Shown piece after piece: positions 9,673-17,941 of a DNA stretch of 64,000 nt (within the stretch, counting starts at the first letter, position 1; the number at the start of each line of letters is the position of its first letter). Made by a program: the position numbers and the translations under genes. This DNA is from Chryseobacterium sp. G0201 (lineage in GTDB: Bacteria > Bacteroidota > Bacteroidia > Flavobacteriales > Weeksellaceae). The notes below the pieces were generated by a model. It worked only from the letters and a program-made list of their open reading frames with translations, searched no databases and was not told the origin of the DNA. The stretch is from assembly GCF_003815655.1 (NCBI RefSeq), contig NZ_CP033917.1:4746760-4810759 (forward strand), written 5' to 3'.

Positions 9673-9709
9673 ACCCAACTAATACTTCTACTCTCTTAAC
9701 TATACTGTA

Positions 9710-11002
9710 TTACAGTCTAGAATCACATTCTTCTAAAATTCCCTTTACATCATAAATCACTCCTCCTTCTTTTAGATACTTACGTAAATCCAAATTCATG
9801 AACTCATTATGTGCAACAGTAAGAATAATCGCATCAAACTTTTCATCGGGAATCTCATTAACAACCGTAAGACCATACTCATGTTTTACTTCCGCAGGAT
9901 CTGCCCAAGGATCAAAAGTCGTCACTTGTAACGCATAATCCTCAAGCCCGGTAATTACATCTACCGCTTTTGTATTACGTACATCAGGACAGTTTTCTTT
10001 AAACGTTATTCCTAAGTTTAAAACTTTAGCATCATTGATGGTAAGCTTCTTTTTAATCATCGTTTTCACCAACTGTGAAGCTACATACTGCCCCATAGAA
10101 TCGTTAAGACGACGTCCAGCCAGTATGATTTCCGGGTGATAGCCGTTTTCTTGTGCTTTTTGCGCTAGGTAATAAGGATCTACTCCAATACAGTGACCAC
10201 CTACTAATCCGGGCTTGAAGGGTAAAAAGTTCCACTTCGTTCCGGCAGCTTTTAATACGGCGTGAGTATCAATTTCCAAAAGATTGAAAATCTTTGCTAA
10301 TTCATTAACAAAAGCGATATTGATATCTCTTTGTGAATTTTCAATTACTTTGGCAGCTTCTGCAATCTTGATTGTTGGTGCCAAATGAGTTCCAGCAATG
10401 ATCACAGATTTATATAAACCATCTACTACTTCTCCAATTTCGGGTGTTGAACCAGAAGTCACTTTTAAGATTTTTTCTACAGTATGTTCCTTATCTCCCG
10501 GATTAATACGTTCCGGAGAATATCCTGCGAAAAAGTCTTCGTTAAATTTCATTCCTGAAACTTTTTCCAGAACAGGAATACATTCTTCTTCAGTAGCACC
10601 AGGATATACGGTAGATTCATAAATTACAATATCTCCTTTAGACAATACCTTACCTACAGTTTCTGAAGCTTTATATAAAGGCGTCAGATCGGGACGGTTA
10701 TGTTTATCAACCGGAGTTGGAACTGTAATAATGTAAATGTTTGCCTCCTTAATATCGTTGATATCATAAGAGCAGTACAATCCATTTTTATCGGCTTGAT
10801 TAAAAGGGTTTTCCTGTGTTAATATAGGCTTCAATACTTCGGGTTCTACCTCTAAAGTACTGTCTACCCCTATATTCAGTTCCTCAATCCTTTTTTTATT
10901 GATATCGAAACCTACAACCGGATACTTGGTTGCAAATAATCTACCCAAAGGCAGACCTACGTATCCTAATCCGATAACGGCAATCTTAAATTGTTTTTCC
11001 AC
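9710..11002 (-). CDS. wbpO: UDP-N-acetyl-galactosamine/glucosamine 6-dehydrogenase (WbpO/TviB-like)
   Basis: A 430-residue nucleotide-sugar dehydrogenase. The NAD-binding GLGYVGLPLG is at residues 11-20. The catalytic Cys is in GGHCIGVDPYYL (about 265-276), preceded by KWNFLPFKPGLV. The close match to the TviB/WbpO branch (for example PVDKHNRPDLTPLYKASETVG and TFKENCPDVRNTKAVDV) favours oxidation of UDP-GalNAc or UDP-GlcNAc to the uronic acid, rather than UDP-glucose. It uses two NAD+ per sugar. Next to a WbpP-like epimerase it most likely makes UDP-GalNAcA, as in Pseudomonas O6 antigen and Salmonella Vi antigen. Which HexNAc epimer is used is inferred from the pairing. Confidence 0.9.
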   Translation of the reverse strand: MEKQFKIAVIGLGYVGLPLGRLFATKYPVVGFDINKKRIEELNIGVDSTLEVEPEVLKPILTQENPFNQADKNGLYCSYDINDIKEANIYIITVPTPVDKHNRPDLTPLYKASETVGKVLSKGDIVIYESTVYPGATEEECIPVLEKVSGMKFNEDFFAGYSPERINPGDKEHTVEKILKVTSGSTPEIGEVVDGLYKSVIIAGTHLAPTIKIAEAAKVIENSQRDINIAFVNELAKIFNLLEIDTHAVLKAAGTKWNFLPFKPGLVGGHCIGVDPYYLAQKAQENGYHPEIILAGRRLNDSMGQYVASQLVKTMIKKKLTINDAKVLNLGITFKENCPDVRNTKAVDVITGLEDYALQVTTFDPWADPAEVKHEYGLTVVNEIPDEKFDAIILTVAHNEFMNLDLRKYLKEGGVIYDVKGILEECDSRL

Positions 11003-11023
11003 AAAGATTCGGTTTAAAAATAT

Positions 11024-11992
11024 TTATTTTAAATTTTCCCAGTACCAACTGATAGCTTCCTGTAAGCCTTGTTCTATAGTATGGGTAGGCTGATATCCTA
11101 ATAATTTTTCTGCTTTTTCAACCGAAGCTAACGAGTGCGGTATATCACCGACACGGTTCGGACCATGCGTAGCATCAATCCCGGCAATTTTTTCATCGAA
11201 TTCACTTAAATATTTTTTAAGGTATCCAATAAGATCATTCAATGTTGTACGATCACCTACCGCTGTATTATACACTGTATTGATTGCTTCCGGGTTTTCT
11301 GTCAACATTGCCAGTTCATTCATCTGAATGACATTATCAATGTAAGTGAAGTCACGCGAATAATCTCCTGTTCCATTGATTTTGGGAGATTCATTATTCA
11401 TAAATTGTTTTATAAACAAAGGAATCACGGCTGCATACGCTCCGTTGGGATCCTGTCTGCGTCCGAATACGTTGAAATATCTTAAACCGATACACTGCAT
11501 TCCGTATGTTTTTGAGAATACGTCAGCGTATAGTTCATTTACATATTTGGTAATGGCATATGGCGATAATGGTTTCCCGATTACGTCCTCTACTTTAGGT
11601 AATGAAGCAGAGTCACCATAAGTTGATGATGAAGCAGCATATACAAAACGTTTTACGTTGGCATCACGCGCCGCGATCAACATATTTAAAAATCCTGAAA
11701 CATTCACATCATTACTTGTGATAGGATTTTTAATAGATCTTGGAACAGAGCCTAATGCCGCCTCATGCAATACATAATCTACATTTTCAACTGCTTTTTG
11801 GCAAGTTTCCAAATCGCGTATATCTCCTTCAATTAATTTATAATTTGGGTTTTGAAGAAAAGGCTCGACATTATGACGGTGACCTGTTTCAAAATTATCT
11901 AAACAAACTACAAAATAGCCTTTGTTTAGAAAATATTCCGTTAAGTTAGAACCGATAAAACCAGCTCCGCCTGTAATTAAAATTTTATGCAT
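11024..11992 (-). CDS. wbpP: UDP-N-acetylglucosamine 4-epimerase (WbpP/TviC-like)
   Basis: A 322-residue extended short-chain dehydrogenase/reductase. TGGAGFIGSNL (7-17) is the NAD site, and AASSSTYGD and SPYAITKYVNE carry the Ser and the Tyr-x3-Lys catalytic residues. The block LPKVEDVIGKPLSPYAITKY and the later LRYFNVFGRRQDPNGAYAAV closely match WbpP as I recall it. WbpP interconverts UDP-GlcNAc and UDP-GalNAc. It lies 21 bases upstream of the dehydrogenase and three bases after the Wzc-like kinase, so all three are one operon. Confidence 0.9.
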   Translation of the reverse strand: MHKILITGGAGFIGSNLTEYFLNKGYFVVCLDNFETGHRHNVEPFLQNPNYKLIEGDIRDLETCQKAVENVDYVLHEAALGSVPRSIKNPITSNDVNVSGFLNMLIAARDANVKRFVYAASSSTYGDSASLPKVEDVIGKPLSPYAITKYVNELYADVFSKTYGMQCIGLRYFNVFGRRQDPNGAYAAVIPLFIKQFMNNESPKINGTGDYSRDFTYIDNVIQMNELAMLTENPEAINTVYNTAVGDRTTLNDLIGYLKKYLSEFDEKIAGIDATHGPNRVGDIPHSLASVEKAEKLLGYQPTHTIEQGLQEAISWYWENLK

Positions 11993-11994
11993 TT

Positions 11995-14334
11995 CTATGA
12001 TTTAAACATTTTCTTCCACCAACTTTTCTTATCATTTTGACCGTAGCCATATCCGTAGCTATAGTTATATCCATAGCCGCCTGCGCGCTTCGAAACATCG
12101 TTAATGATAAAAGATACATTCGTTAATTTAGATTCCTTCACCTGATCATTGGCAAAATCTACCAGTATATTTCTTGATATTCCGGATCTTACTACATATA
12201 AAGTTGCATCTGCAGCATCAGCAATACTTAATGTATCCGAAACCAGCATAAGCGGTGCAGAGTCAATAATAATATAAGCATATTGAGACGACATCTCCGA
12301 AATAAGCTTCTGATATCTTCCATTTGAAAGCAGTTCCTGAGGATTTGGAGGAATTGTTCCTGCATAAATGACATCACATGCAGGATTGGTTGTTGATGTA
12401 TGGATAAGATCGTCTACATCTACCGAATCATCATATAAATATTCTGTAAGACCTTTTCTTTTCGTCGGTTCGCTATCATATCTCTGGATCTGCGGATTAC
12501 GAATATCCGAACCAATCAAAAGAGCTCTTCCGTTTTTATTGGCTAAAGTAAGAGCAAGATTTACGGATACAAGGGTTTTTCCCTCACCTTTTACCGAAGA
12601 AGTCACCATAATAACTTTGGCAGAATCTTTTACCGGTAAAACAAATTTAAGGTTGGAAACAAGGACCCTGAATGCTTCCGCCAACTCTGAAAAGTCGTTT
12701 TTCTGAACCAAATGGTTTTCTTTATCTTTAAGTGATGGTATATCAACCAATACTCCCAGCCCGGAACGTTCTTTAATATCATCTCTTGTATAGATTTTGT
12801 CATCAAAACCAAATAACAAATAGAAAATTGCAAAAGGAATTAATAATCCTAAGAAAAAGGCTCCCGGAAGGATAATACCTCTTTTAGGCGATACCGGAGT
12901 ATCTTCTGTAAATGCAGGATTTACAATTTTGGCTTTCGGTACATCTACCGATAGGTTGATTGCATTTTCTTCTCTTTTTTGCAATAAGAATAAAAATAAC
13001 TGCTCTTTAAGGTTTTGCTGACGCTCAATTCCCCTGTATACTTTAGATTGACCGGGAACTTTTTCTATAACATTATTACTGGTTGTGATTTGATTTTGAA
13101 GTTGAGAAATACCAGCCTGTACGGTTTCTTTCTGCTCACGAATGTTATCACGGATAACATCTTTCAATGAAGCAATTTCTCTGTTCATTTCAATGACAGC
13201 AGGGTTTTCATTGGTTGCCTGCTTAAGTGTCTTATTTCTAGTGATAAGAAGCTGATTGTATTGAGAAATCGATTGCTCCAATGAAGGATTCAACCCCAGA
13301 TTAGACGGCATAAGCTGATTGTTACTTTTTGAAGCTTCTGCAGTAAGAGAGTTCAAAAGATCAAGCTGTGTCTGCTGAAGAAGAAGAGTCTTAGTATTCT
13401 CACTTGTATTCTGAAGTGCTAATTCTGCCTGCGCCTGCAAATCAACGATACGATTGCGGTTTTGAAAATCTTCTTTCTGATTTTCTACCCCGGAAAGATC
13501 TTTGGTAATAACCTCTAGTCTTTTATCAATAAATTTCTGAGTATTCTCAGCCTGTAAATTTTTATCTTTTTGGCCATCTAAATTATACTGTTTGGTCACT
13601 TCGTTAAGAATAGCCTCTGATTTTTCCGGAAGAGATCCTATAAGGCTAATATCCATCAACATTGCCTTTTCATCCGGTAAATTTACCTGTATCTTTTTTT
13701 CGAGTCTTTTTACCTTCTCAATCGGATTCCAAAAAATAATTTTATATTCTGATTTAAAAGCAAGAACAGGATTTCTTTGTAAAACTACTGTTCCAAAATC
13801 CAGTTGCAAAGGAATATTGAATTTCCCTTTAAAACTTCCTTTCTTCTCACTCTTAAGGATAAACTCATCGCCCTTTACACCTGTTACCGTGTATTGAGAA
13901 GATACAAATTTTTTATTATCTTTATTATAAGTGACTATTTTTGCGGTGATAGGAGCATTGCCAAACAGCTGCGAATCTTTAATTTCCCCTGAATTGTAAT
14001 ATTCTACATTCAGATTAAGATTTTGTACTACCTGCATCAGTATTGGTCGTGAATTCACAACCGCAGCTTCGCTTTTTAACTCATCAGCATTCCCAAGGCC
14101 TATTCCGAGATTATCAAGGTCGGCTAGCGCTGAGGAAAGATCATTTTGTTTTTTATCAAATTTAAGGGTAGTTTTAGACTGATACTGAGGTACACTGTAT
14201 CTAAGGTAAATATAAGCACCTGTTACAAAGACTAAAATAGAGGCAATAAACCAAGGCCATTTATACAGGTATTGAGAAACAGTTTTCCTTATGTTTAATT
14301 TTTCGTCCTTTGTTTGAAATTCTATCTGCTGCAT
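11995..14334 (-). CDS. Wzc-like capsule tyrosine autokinase / chain-length protein
   Basis: A 779-residue inner-membrane protein of the polysaccharide co-polymerase 2a class. Membrane helix 1 is near 30-50 (FIASILVFVTGAYIYLRYS) and helix 2 near 495-520 (GIILPGAFFLGLLIPFAIFY). A long coiled-coil periplasmic region lies between them. The cytoplasmic BY-kinase domain has Walker A in SSVKGEGKTLVSVNLAL (about 578) and Walker B in YIIIDSAPLMLVSD (about 690). The C terminus has a tyrosine cluster (GGYGYNYSYGYGYGQ, about 755-770) for autophosphorylation. With the Wza-like lipoprotein it controls chain length and export. It is eight bases downstream of that gene. Confidence 0.93.
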   Translation of the reverse strand: MQQIEFQTKDEKLNIRKTVSQYLYKWPWFIASILVFVTGAYIYLRYSVPQYQSKTTLKFDKKQNDLSSALADLDNLGIGLGNADELKSEAAVVNSRPILMQVVQNLNLNVEYYNSGEIKDSQLFGNAPITAKIVTYNKDNKKFVSSQYTVTGVKGDEFILKSEKKGSFKGKFNIPLQLDFGTVVLQRNPVLAFKSEYKIIFWNPIEKVKRLEKKIQVNLPDEKAMLMDISLIGSLPEKSEAILNEVTKQYNLDGQKDKNLQAENTQKFIDKRLEVITKDLSGVENQKEDFQNRNRIVDLQAQAELALQNTSENTKTLLLQQTQLDLLNSLTAEASKSNNQLMPSNLGLNPSLEQSISQYNQLLITRNKTLKQATNENPAVIEMNREIASLKDVIRDNIREQKETVQAGISQLQNQITTSNNVIEKVPGQSKVYRGIERQQNLKEQLFLFLLQKREENAINLSVDVPKAKIVNPAFTEDTPVSPKRGIILPGAFFLGLLIPFAIFYLLFGFDDKIYTRDDIKERSGLGVLVDIPSLKDKENHLVQKNDFSELAEAFRVLVSNLKFVLPVKDSAKVIMVTSSVKGEGKTLVSVNLALTLANKNGRALLIGSDIRNPQIQRYDSEPTKRKGLTEYLYDDSVDVDDLIHTSTTNPACDVIYAGTIPPNPQELLSNGRYQKLISEMSSQYAYIIIDSAPLMLVSDTLSIADAADATLYVVRSGISRNILVDFANDQVKESKLTNVSFIINDVSKRAGGYGYNYSYGYGYGQNDKKSWWKKMFKS

Positions 14335-14342
14335 ATTTCTTA

Positions 14343-15134
14343 TTATCTTGTTAAAGCAACAATAAGCGTCCCCGCCGTTAGTAATGCGCCAATAATCTGG
14401 AACGTTAAAGCTCTGTTAGGATTAGTGTTTGCAAGAACTTGCTTATTTTTATCCGGCTGCACATATAATATGTCGTTTTGCTTTATATAGTAATAAGGCG
14501 AACTTACAATATCCGATCTGGTAAGATCAATCTGAACAATCTGATCAACCCCATCATCTCCTGTACGGATAAGTTTAACATTGGTACGATCTCCATAATC
14601 AGTCATATCACCCGCTAAACCTAATGCCTGAAAAATATTGATCTTTTGGGAAACACTTTGCTTCTGCCCAGGATCTTTCACTTCTCCTAAAATACTTACA
14701 TTGAAGTTTTTCAGGGTAATTGACACCATAGGATCTGCAAGATATCTCTTCAGACGAGACTCAAGGTCTTGTTTTAGCTGCACCTGAGTCATTCCTTTAA
14801 CGTATACATTTCCTAATACCGGAAAATATATATTTCCTTCTTCATTTACTAAATACTCACTTGGCTGTACATACTGATTTATTCCGGTACCCGAATCACT
14901 TCCTACCTTGTTTGTCGTATTAAGATTAAAAGGTTTTACTGCAATTTCGTCAAGTGCAGAAACAAGAATCAGAAGAACGTCCCCTTCCTGAATATGCAAC
15001 CCTTGAAACTTCGCCTTGTTAACCTCTTCCGTCATGTCATGATTTGACATGTATACCATATTCTGCTTTGGCTTACATGATAGTAAAGTAACCGATAACA
15101 GCATTAAATATATAATAATTGTAATTTTCTTCAT
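14343..15134 (-). CDS. Wza-like polysaccharide export lipoprotein
   Basis: A 263-residue outer-membrane lipoprotein. The signal peptide ends in the lipobox LLSC (Cys at about 20). A polysaccharide export (Poly_export) domain follows: FQGLHIQEGDVLLILVSALD (about 43-62), EYLVNEEGNIYFPVLGNVYV and a ladder of SLBB-like segments (FNVSILGEVKDPGQKQS). A hydrophobic C-terminal stretch (ALTFQIIGALLTAGTLIVAL) is the equivalent of the pore helix or anchor. It is the first gene of the main capsule operon, with the Wzc partner next. Confidence 0.92.
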   Translation of the reverse strand: MKKITIIIYLMLLSVTLLSCKPKQNMVYMSNHDMTEEVNKAKFQGLHIQEGDVLLILVSALDEIAVKPFNLNTTNKVGSDSGTGINQYVQPSEYLVNEEGNIYFPVLGNVYVKGMTQVQLKQDLESRLKRYLADPMVSITLKNFNVSILGEVKDPGQKQSVSQKINIFQALGLAGDMTDYGDRTNVKLIRTGDDGVDQIVQIDLTRSDIVSSPYYYIKQNDILYVQPDKNKQVLANTNPNRALTFQIIGALLTAGTLIVALTR

Positions 15135-15600
15135 ATGATATTCATTCTACGTCTTGTAAGCTTGTAAGTTTCTAGGCATACTTAAAAGTAGCCGGTCTTA
15201 TTTTTTTTGATCGATATTAAATATATTTCACTGCAAATCTATCATTGATAAAAAGAAAAAAAACTACTACAAACTCACTTCTCGATCGTAAAAGTTTTAA
15301 ATAAAAGCATAAAAAACATTATGCCGTATAATTGCAGTATCCTTGATAATATCCTTGATACTAAAATCAAAAAATTAGAGTCTACATTCATCTTTAAAAA
15401 AAAGACTTTAAGGCTCAATTTTGAAAATGTACAAGATCCAGCTATTTATATTTTTATCTTAATAAGACTTATCACTTACAAGTGAAAAGTATTTTATTTT
15501 AATGTTAATTCTTTTTCTAGCAATTTTCATTCCGATTTTAGGTAAAACAGTAAAAATATTTGTTTATTTTTAATTTATATATAGTATAATTTTAACTATG
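15135..15600. other. Leader/promoter region of the capsule operon
   Basis: A 466-base AT-rich gap between the dehydratase gene and wza, both on the minus strand. It contains a possible minus-strand -7 box TAGATTTG (complement of 15234-15241), about 100 bases before the wza start. Its nearest TTG is 28 bases away, which is too far, so I do not list it as a promoter. A direct repeat of TATCCTTGATA at 15338-15348 and 15350-15360 is the only other structure. No gene is visible. Confidence 0.5.
15338..15360. repeat. 11-bp tandem direct repeat upstream of the wza promoter region
   Basis: TATCCTTGATA occurs twice with a one-base spacer, giving a 12-base period. It lies about 200 bases upstream of the wza start. 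A two-site binding motif for a regulator is possible, but no similar copy was noticed elsewhere in the window. Confidence 0.35.
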
Positions 15601-17514
15601 TTACTGATACACTTTATTTTCCGTTACTTTATCCAACACTTCAAATTCTGAATTATTACTTATAAATTCCGGAACTATGGTCTTTAAAATTTTAACCACC
15701 TGCAATCCGTCTTTCTTTATAGCTGCCCGCATAATTTGTTTGCACAAAAATTCTATATCTTCAAAGTCCATCAACGGGTCTTTCGATATCATGATTTTCT
15801 CATGATGTGTAGGAATCGTTGTAGAATTGTCGGTCAAAAGCTCCTCATATAGCTTTTCACCAGGTCTTAAGCCAATAAAATCAATTTTAATATCAACATC
15901 AGGGGTATACCCTGACAATTTTATCATTCTCTTTGCCAGATCAAGAATTTTGATTGGTTTACCCATGTCAAAAACATAGATCTCACCTCCCTGCCCCATT
16001 GTTCCTGCTTGAAGCACCAACTCGCATGCTTCAGGAATAGTCATAAAATAGCGGATGATATCGGGATGCGTAATCGTAACAGGGCCACCTTTTGCAATTT
16101 GTTTCCTGAAATGTGGTATTACCGAACCGTTGGAGCCCAGCACATTCCCAAAACGTGTCGTAATAAACTTTGTACAATTATCATTGCAGTTTTGTAAAGA
16201 CTGTACAAAAAGTTCGGCTGCTCTTTTTGAAGCCCCCATAACATTGGTAGGATTCACAGCCTTATCTGTGGAGACCATCACAAAGCGGTTAACATTAAAT
16301 TTTTTGGATAATAAAGCTAAATTTCTGGTTCCTGCAATATTTACAAAAATAGCTTCGTGCGGATTATCTTCTATAAGAGGTACATGCTTGTAGGCTGCCG
16401 CATGATAAACTATTGAAAATTGATGATCCTCAAATAATTTTTCAAGTCTATAACTATTTGAAATATCTGCCAGTATAAATTTGAATCTTTGGTTTGGGAA
16501 TCTTTCCAACAATTCAAGCTTCAGTTCATGTAAAGGAGATTCGGCCTGATCGACTACAACAATAATTGATGAATTCAACTGGGCAACCTGTCTTACAATT
16601 TCACTTCCTATAGAGCCGGCACCTCCTGTTACCAAAACACTTTTATTAAAATGACGGCTTCTTACATCTTCACTTTTTATTTTAATAGGTGTACGGTCGA
16701 GTAAATCTTCAATCTGAATCGGGCGTATTTCTCCAATAATTCCGCCTTCATTTATTTTATTAATTACAGGTACTTTTAACACTTTCAACCCTTTGTCTAA
16801 TGCGAGAGCCGTCCATTCTTCCATATCCGCCTTCGTCAACACTTCTTTAATTAAAATAGCATCAAATTGCTTTGTCAAATGAGTACTTGTAAGAAATTCC
16901 TTTTTACTAAAAATTTTATGTCCAAGTAACACAGCTTTTTTACAATCCGATCTTGTATTAAGAAATCCTGCTAATTGATAAGGATGTGTTGGATTGTGAA
17001 TAATGGCATTTGCTAATGATACAGATTCATCTTCTATTCCTACGACAGCAATTCTTATTTTGGATGAAGTATTCTTAGCACCTATAAATAAACTGAAAAA
17101 CTGCTTAGTAAGCATCCTGAAAAAAAACATCAGAAAAATAGAAATGAAAAAAAACAAGAAAAGTCCCGGATATAAATACACTGATTTACCTAATACCGAT
17201 TCTGAAATAAAATTTAGCCCCAACAATACAAAAAGTGTACTACCCGATGACCATACAATTTTAAAAAAATCAAAAAAAGTAGAATGCCTTACAATCCCTG
17301 CATATGTTTTGAATAAAAACATAAATAAAACGTTAACAGCGATAACTGCCAGTATTTTTTCTTTACGATATTCAATAAAATTAATTTTTACATTCAGATT
17401 TTTTAAGAGCAAATGTGAAATTAAGATAGAAAAAGAAATGATTGAAATATCGATAAAAAAAACTACCCATCTAGGTATATATCTTAACTCTTTGATTTTA
17501 AAAACATTCCCCAT
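15601..17514 (-). CDS. FlaA1/WbpM/CapD-like membrane nucleotide-sugar 4,6-dehydratase
   Basis: A 637-residue inner-membrane enzyme. The first 130 residues hold four membrane helices, followed by a CoA-binding-like Rossmann region (about 150-280) and the SDR catalytic domain. NAD binding is in VTGGAGSIGSEIVRQ (about 296-310). The catalytic site reads STDKAVNPTNVMGASKR (about 415-431). Met replaces the usual Tyr before the x3-Lys, as is known for the WbpM/PglF long dehydratases. These convert UDP-GlcNAc to a 4-keto-6-deoxy sugar, the entry to QuiNAc, bacillosamine or FucNAc. A lone gene 466 bases upstream of wza, it probably supplies a 6-deoxy-HexNAc for the first sugar. A -7 box TATCTTTG (complement of 17579-17586) precedes it without a clear -33. 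Confidence 0.9.
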   Translation of the reverse strand: MGNVFKIKELRYIPRWVVFFIDISIISFSILISHLLLKNLNVKINFIEYRKEKILAVIAVNVLFMFLFKTYAGIVRHSTFFDFFKIVWSSGSTLFVLLGLNFISESVLGKSVYLYPGLFLFFFISIFLMFFFRMLTKQFFSLFIGAKNTSSKIRIAVVGIEDESVSLANAIIHNPTHPYQLAGFLNTRSDCKKAVLLGHKIFSKKEFLTSTHLTKQFDAILIKEVLTKADMEEWTALALDKGLKVLKVPVINKINEGGIIGEIRPIQIEDLLDRTPIKIKSEDVRSRHFNKSVLVTGGAGSIGSEIVRQVAQLNSSIIVVVDQAESPLHELKLELLERFPNQRFKFILADISNSYRLEKLFEDHQFSIVYHAAAYKHVPLIEDNPHEAIFVNIAGTRNLALLSKKFNVNRFVMVSTDKAVNPTNVMGASKRAAELFVQSLQNCNDNCTKFITTRFGNVLGSNGSVIPHFRKQIAKGGPVTITHPDIIRYFMTIPEACELVLQAGTMGQGGEIYVFDMGKPIKILDLAKRMIKLSGYTPDVDIKIDFIGLRPGEKLYEELLTDNSTTIPTHHEKIMISKDPLMDFEDIEFLCKQIMRAAIKKDGLQVVKILKTIVPEFISNNSEFEVLDKVTENKVYQ

Positions 17515-17941
17515 ACTACAAATAGACCAAAAATATTAATCTTATTTAATTCATCATTTGGTGGCTTGTTTTATTTGACAAAGATAAATAATTATTATTA
17601 ATATTTTCACTCTCATATGTTAATTTCATTTAAAATATGATTTCAATAGGTAATTTTTTTTCAAAAAAAGATACAAAATTTAGACAGTAACGTCCATGAA
17701 TTCTTAGATATAGCAATTCAAATTTTAGCATAACTGTAATAATAATTAAGATTTTAAAATTGCAGGAATACACTTTGAATTTTCTACCGAACGGTTCGAT
17801 ATATCGTCTTGAATAATACATCCAAAATGATACTCTTTAAATAAAAACAGTGTATAAGAATACTCTTACACACTGTTTATCAATTATTTATCACCTTATC
17901 ATTTTGATAAGATTTCTTACTTTAAAAGTTTTTTCTTAACA
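17515..17941. other. Intergenic region between RCC1 gene and dehydratase
   Basis: This 427-base gap holds the terminator of the RCC1 gene (17841-17878) and the probable promoter of the dehydratase gene (a -7 box at 17579-17586). A 63-codon ORF in it has no family likeness or initiation context and is probably chance. Confidence 0.5.
17841..17878 (-). terminator. Rho-independent terminator of the RCC1-repeat gene
   Basis: The arms at 17845-17858 and 17865-17878 pair at 13 of 14 positions, around a six-base loop. On the minus strand the hairpin is followed by a T-run. It lies about 65 bases past the stop codon of the 1348-residue gene. Confidence 0.75.

Noticed and set aside
15234..15272. wza promoter with TAGATTTG and a TTG
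   Set aside because: The spacing is 28 bases, outside the 17-23 range, so I mention the -7 box in the gap description only.
17630..17821. 63-codon minus-strand ORF downstream of the RCC1 gene
   Set aside because: No family likeness, no promoter, unusual composition, and it lies in a gap that otherwise holds a terminator and a promoter. Treated as chance.
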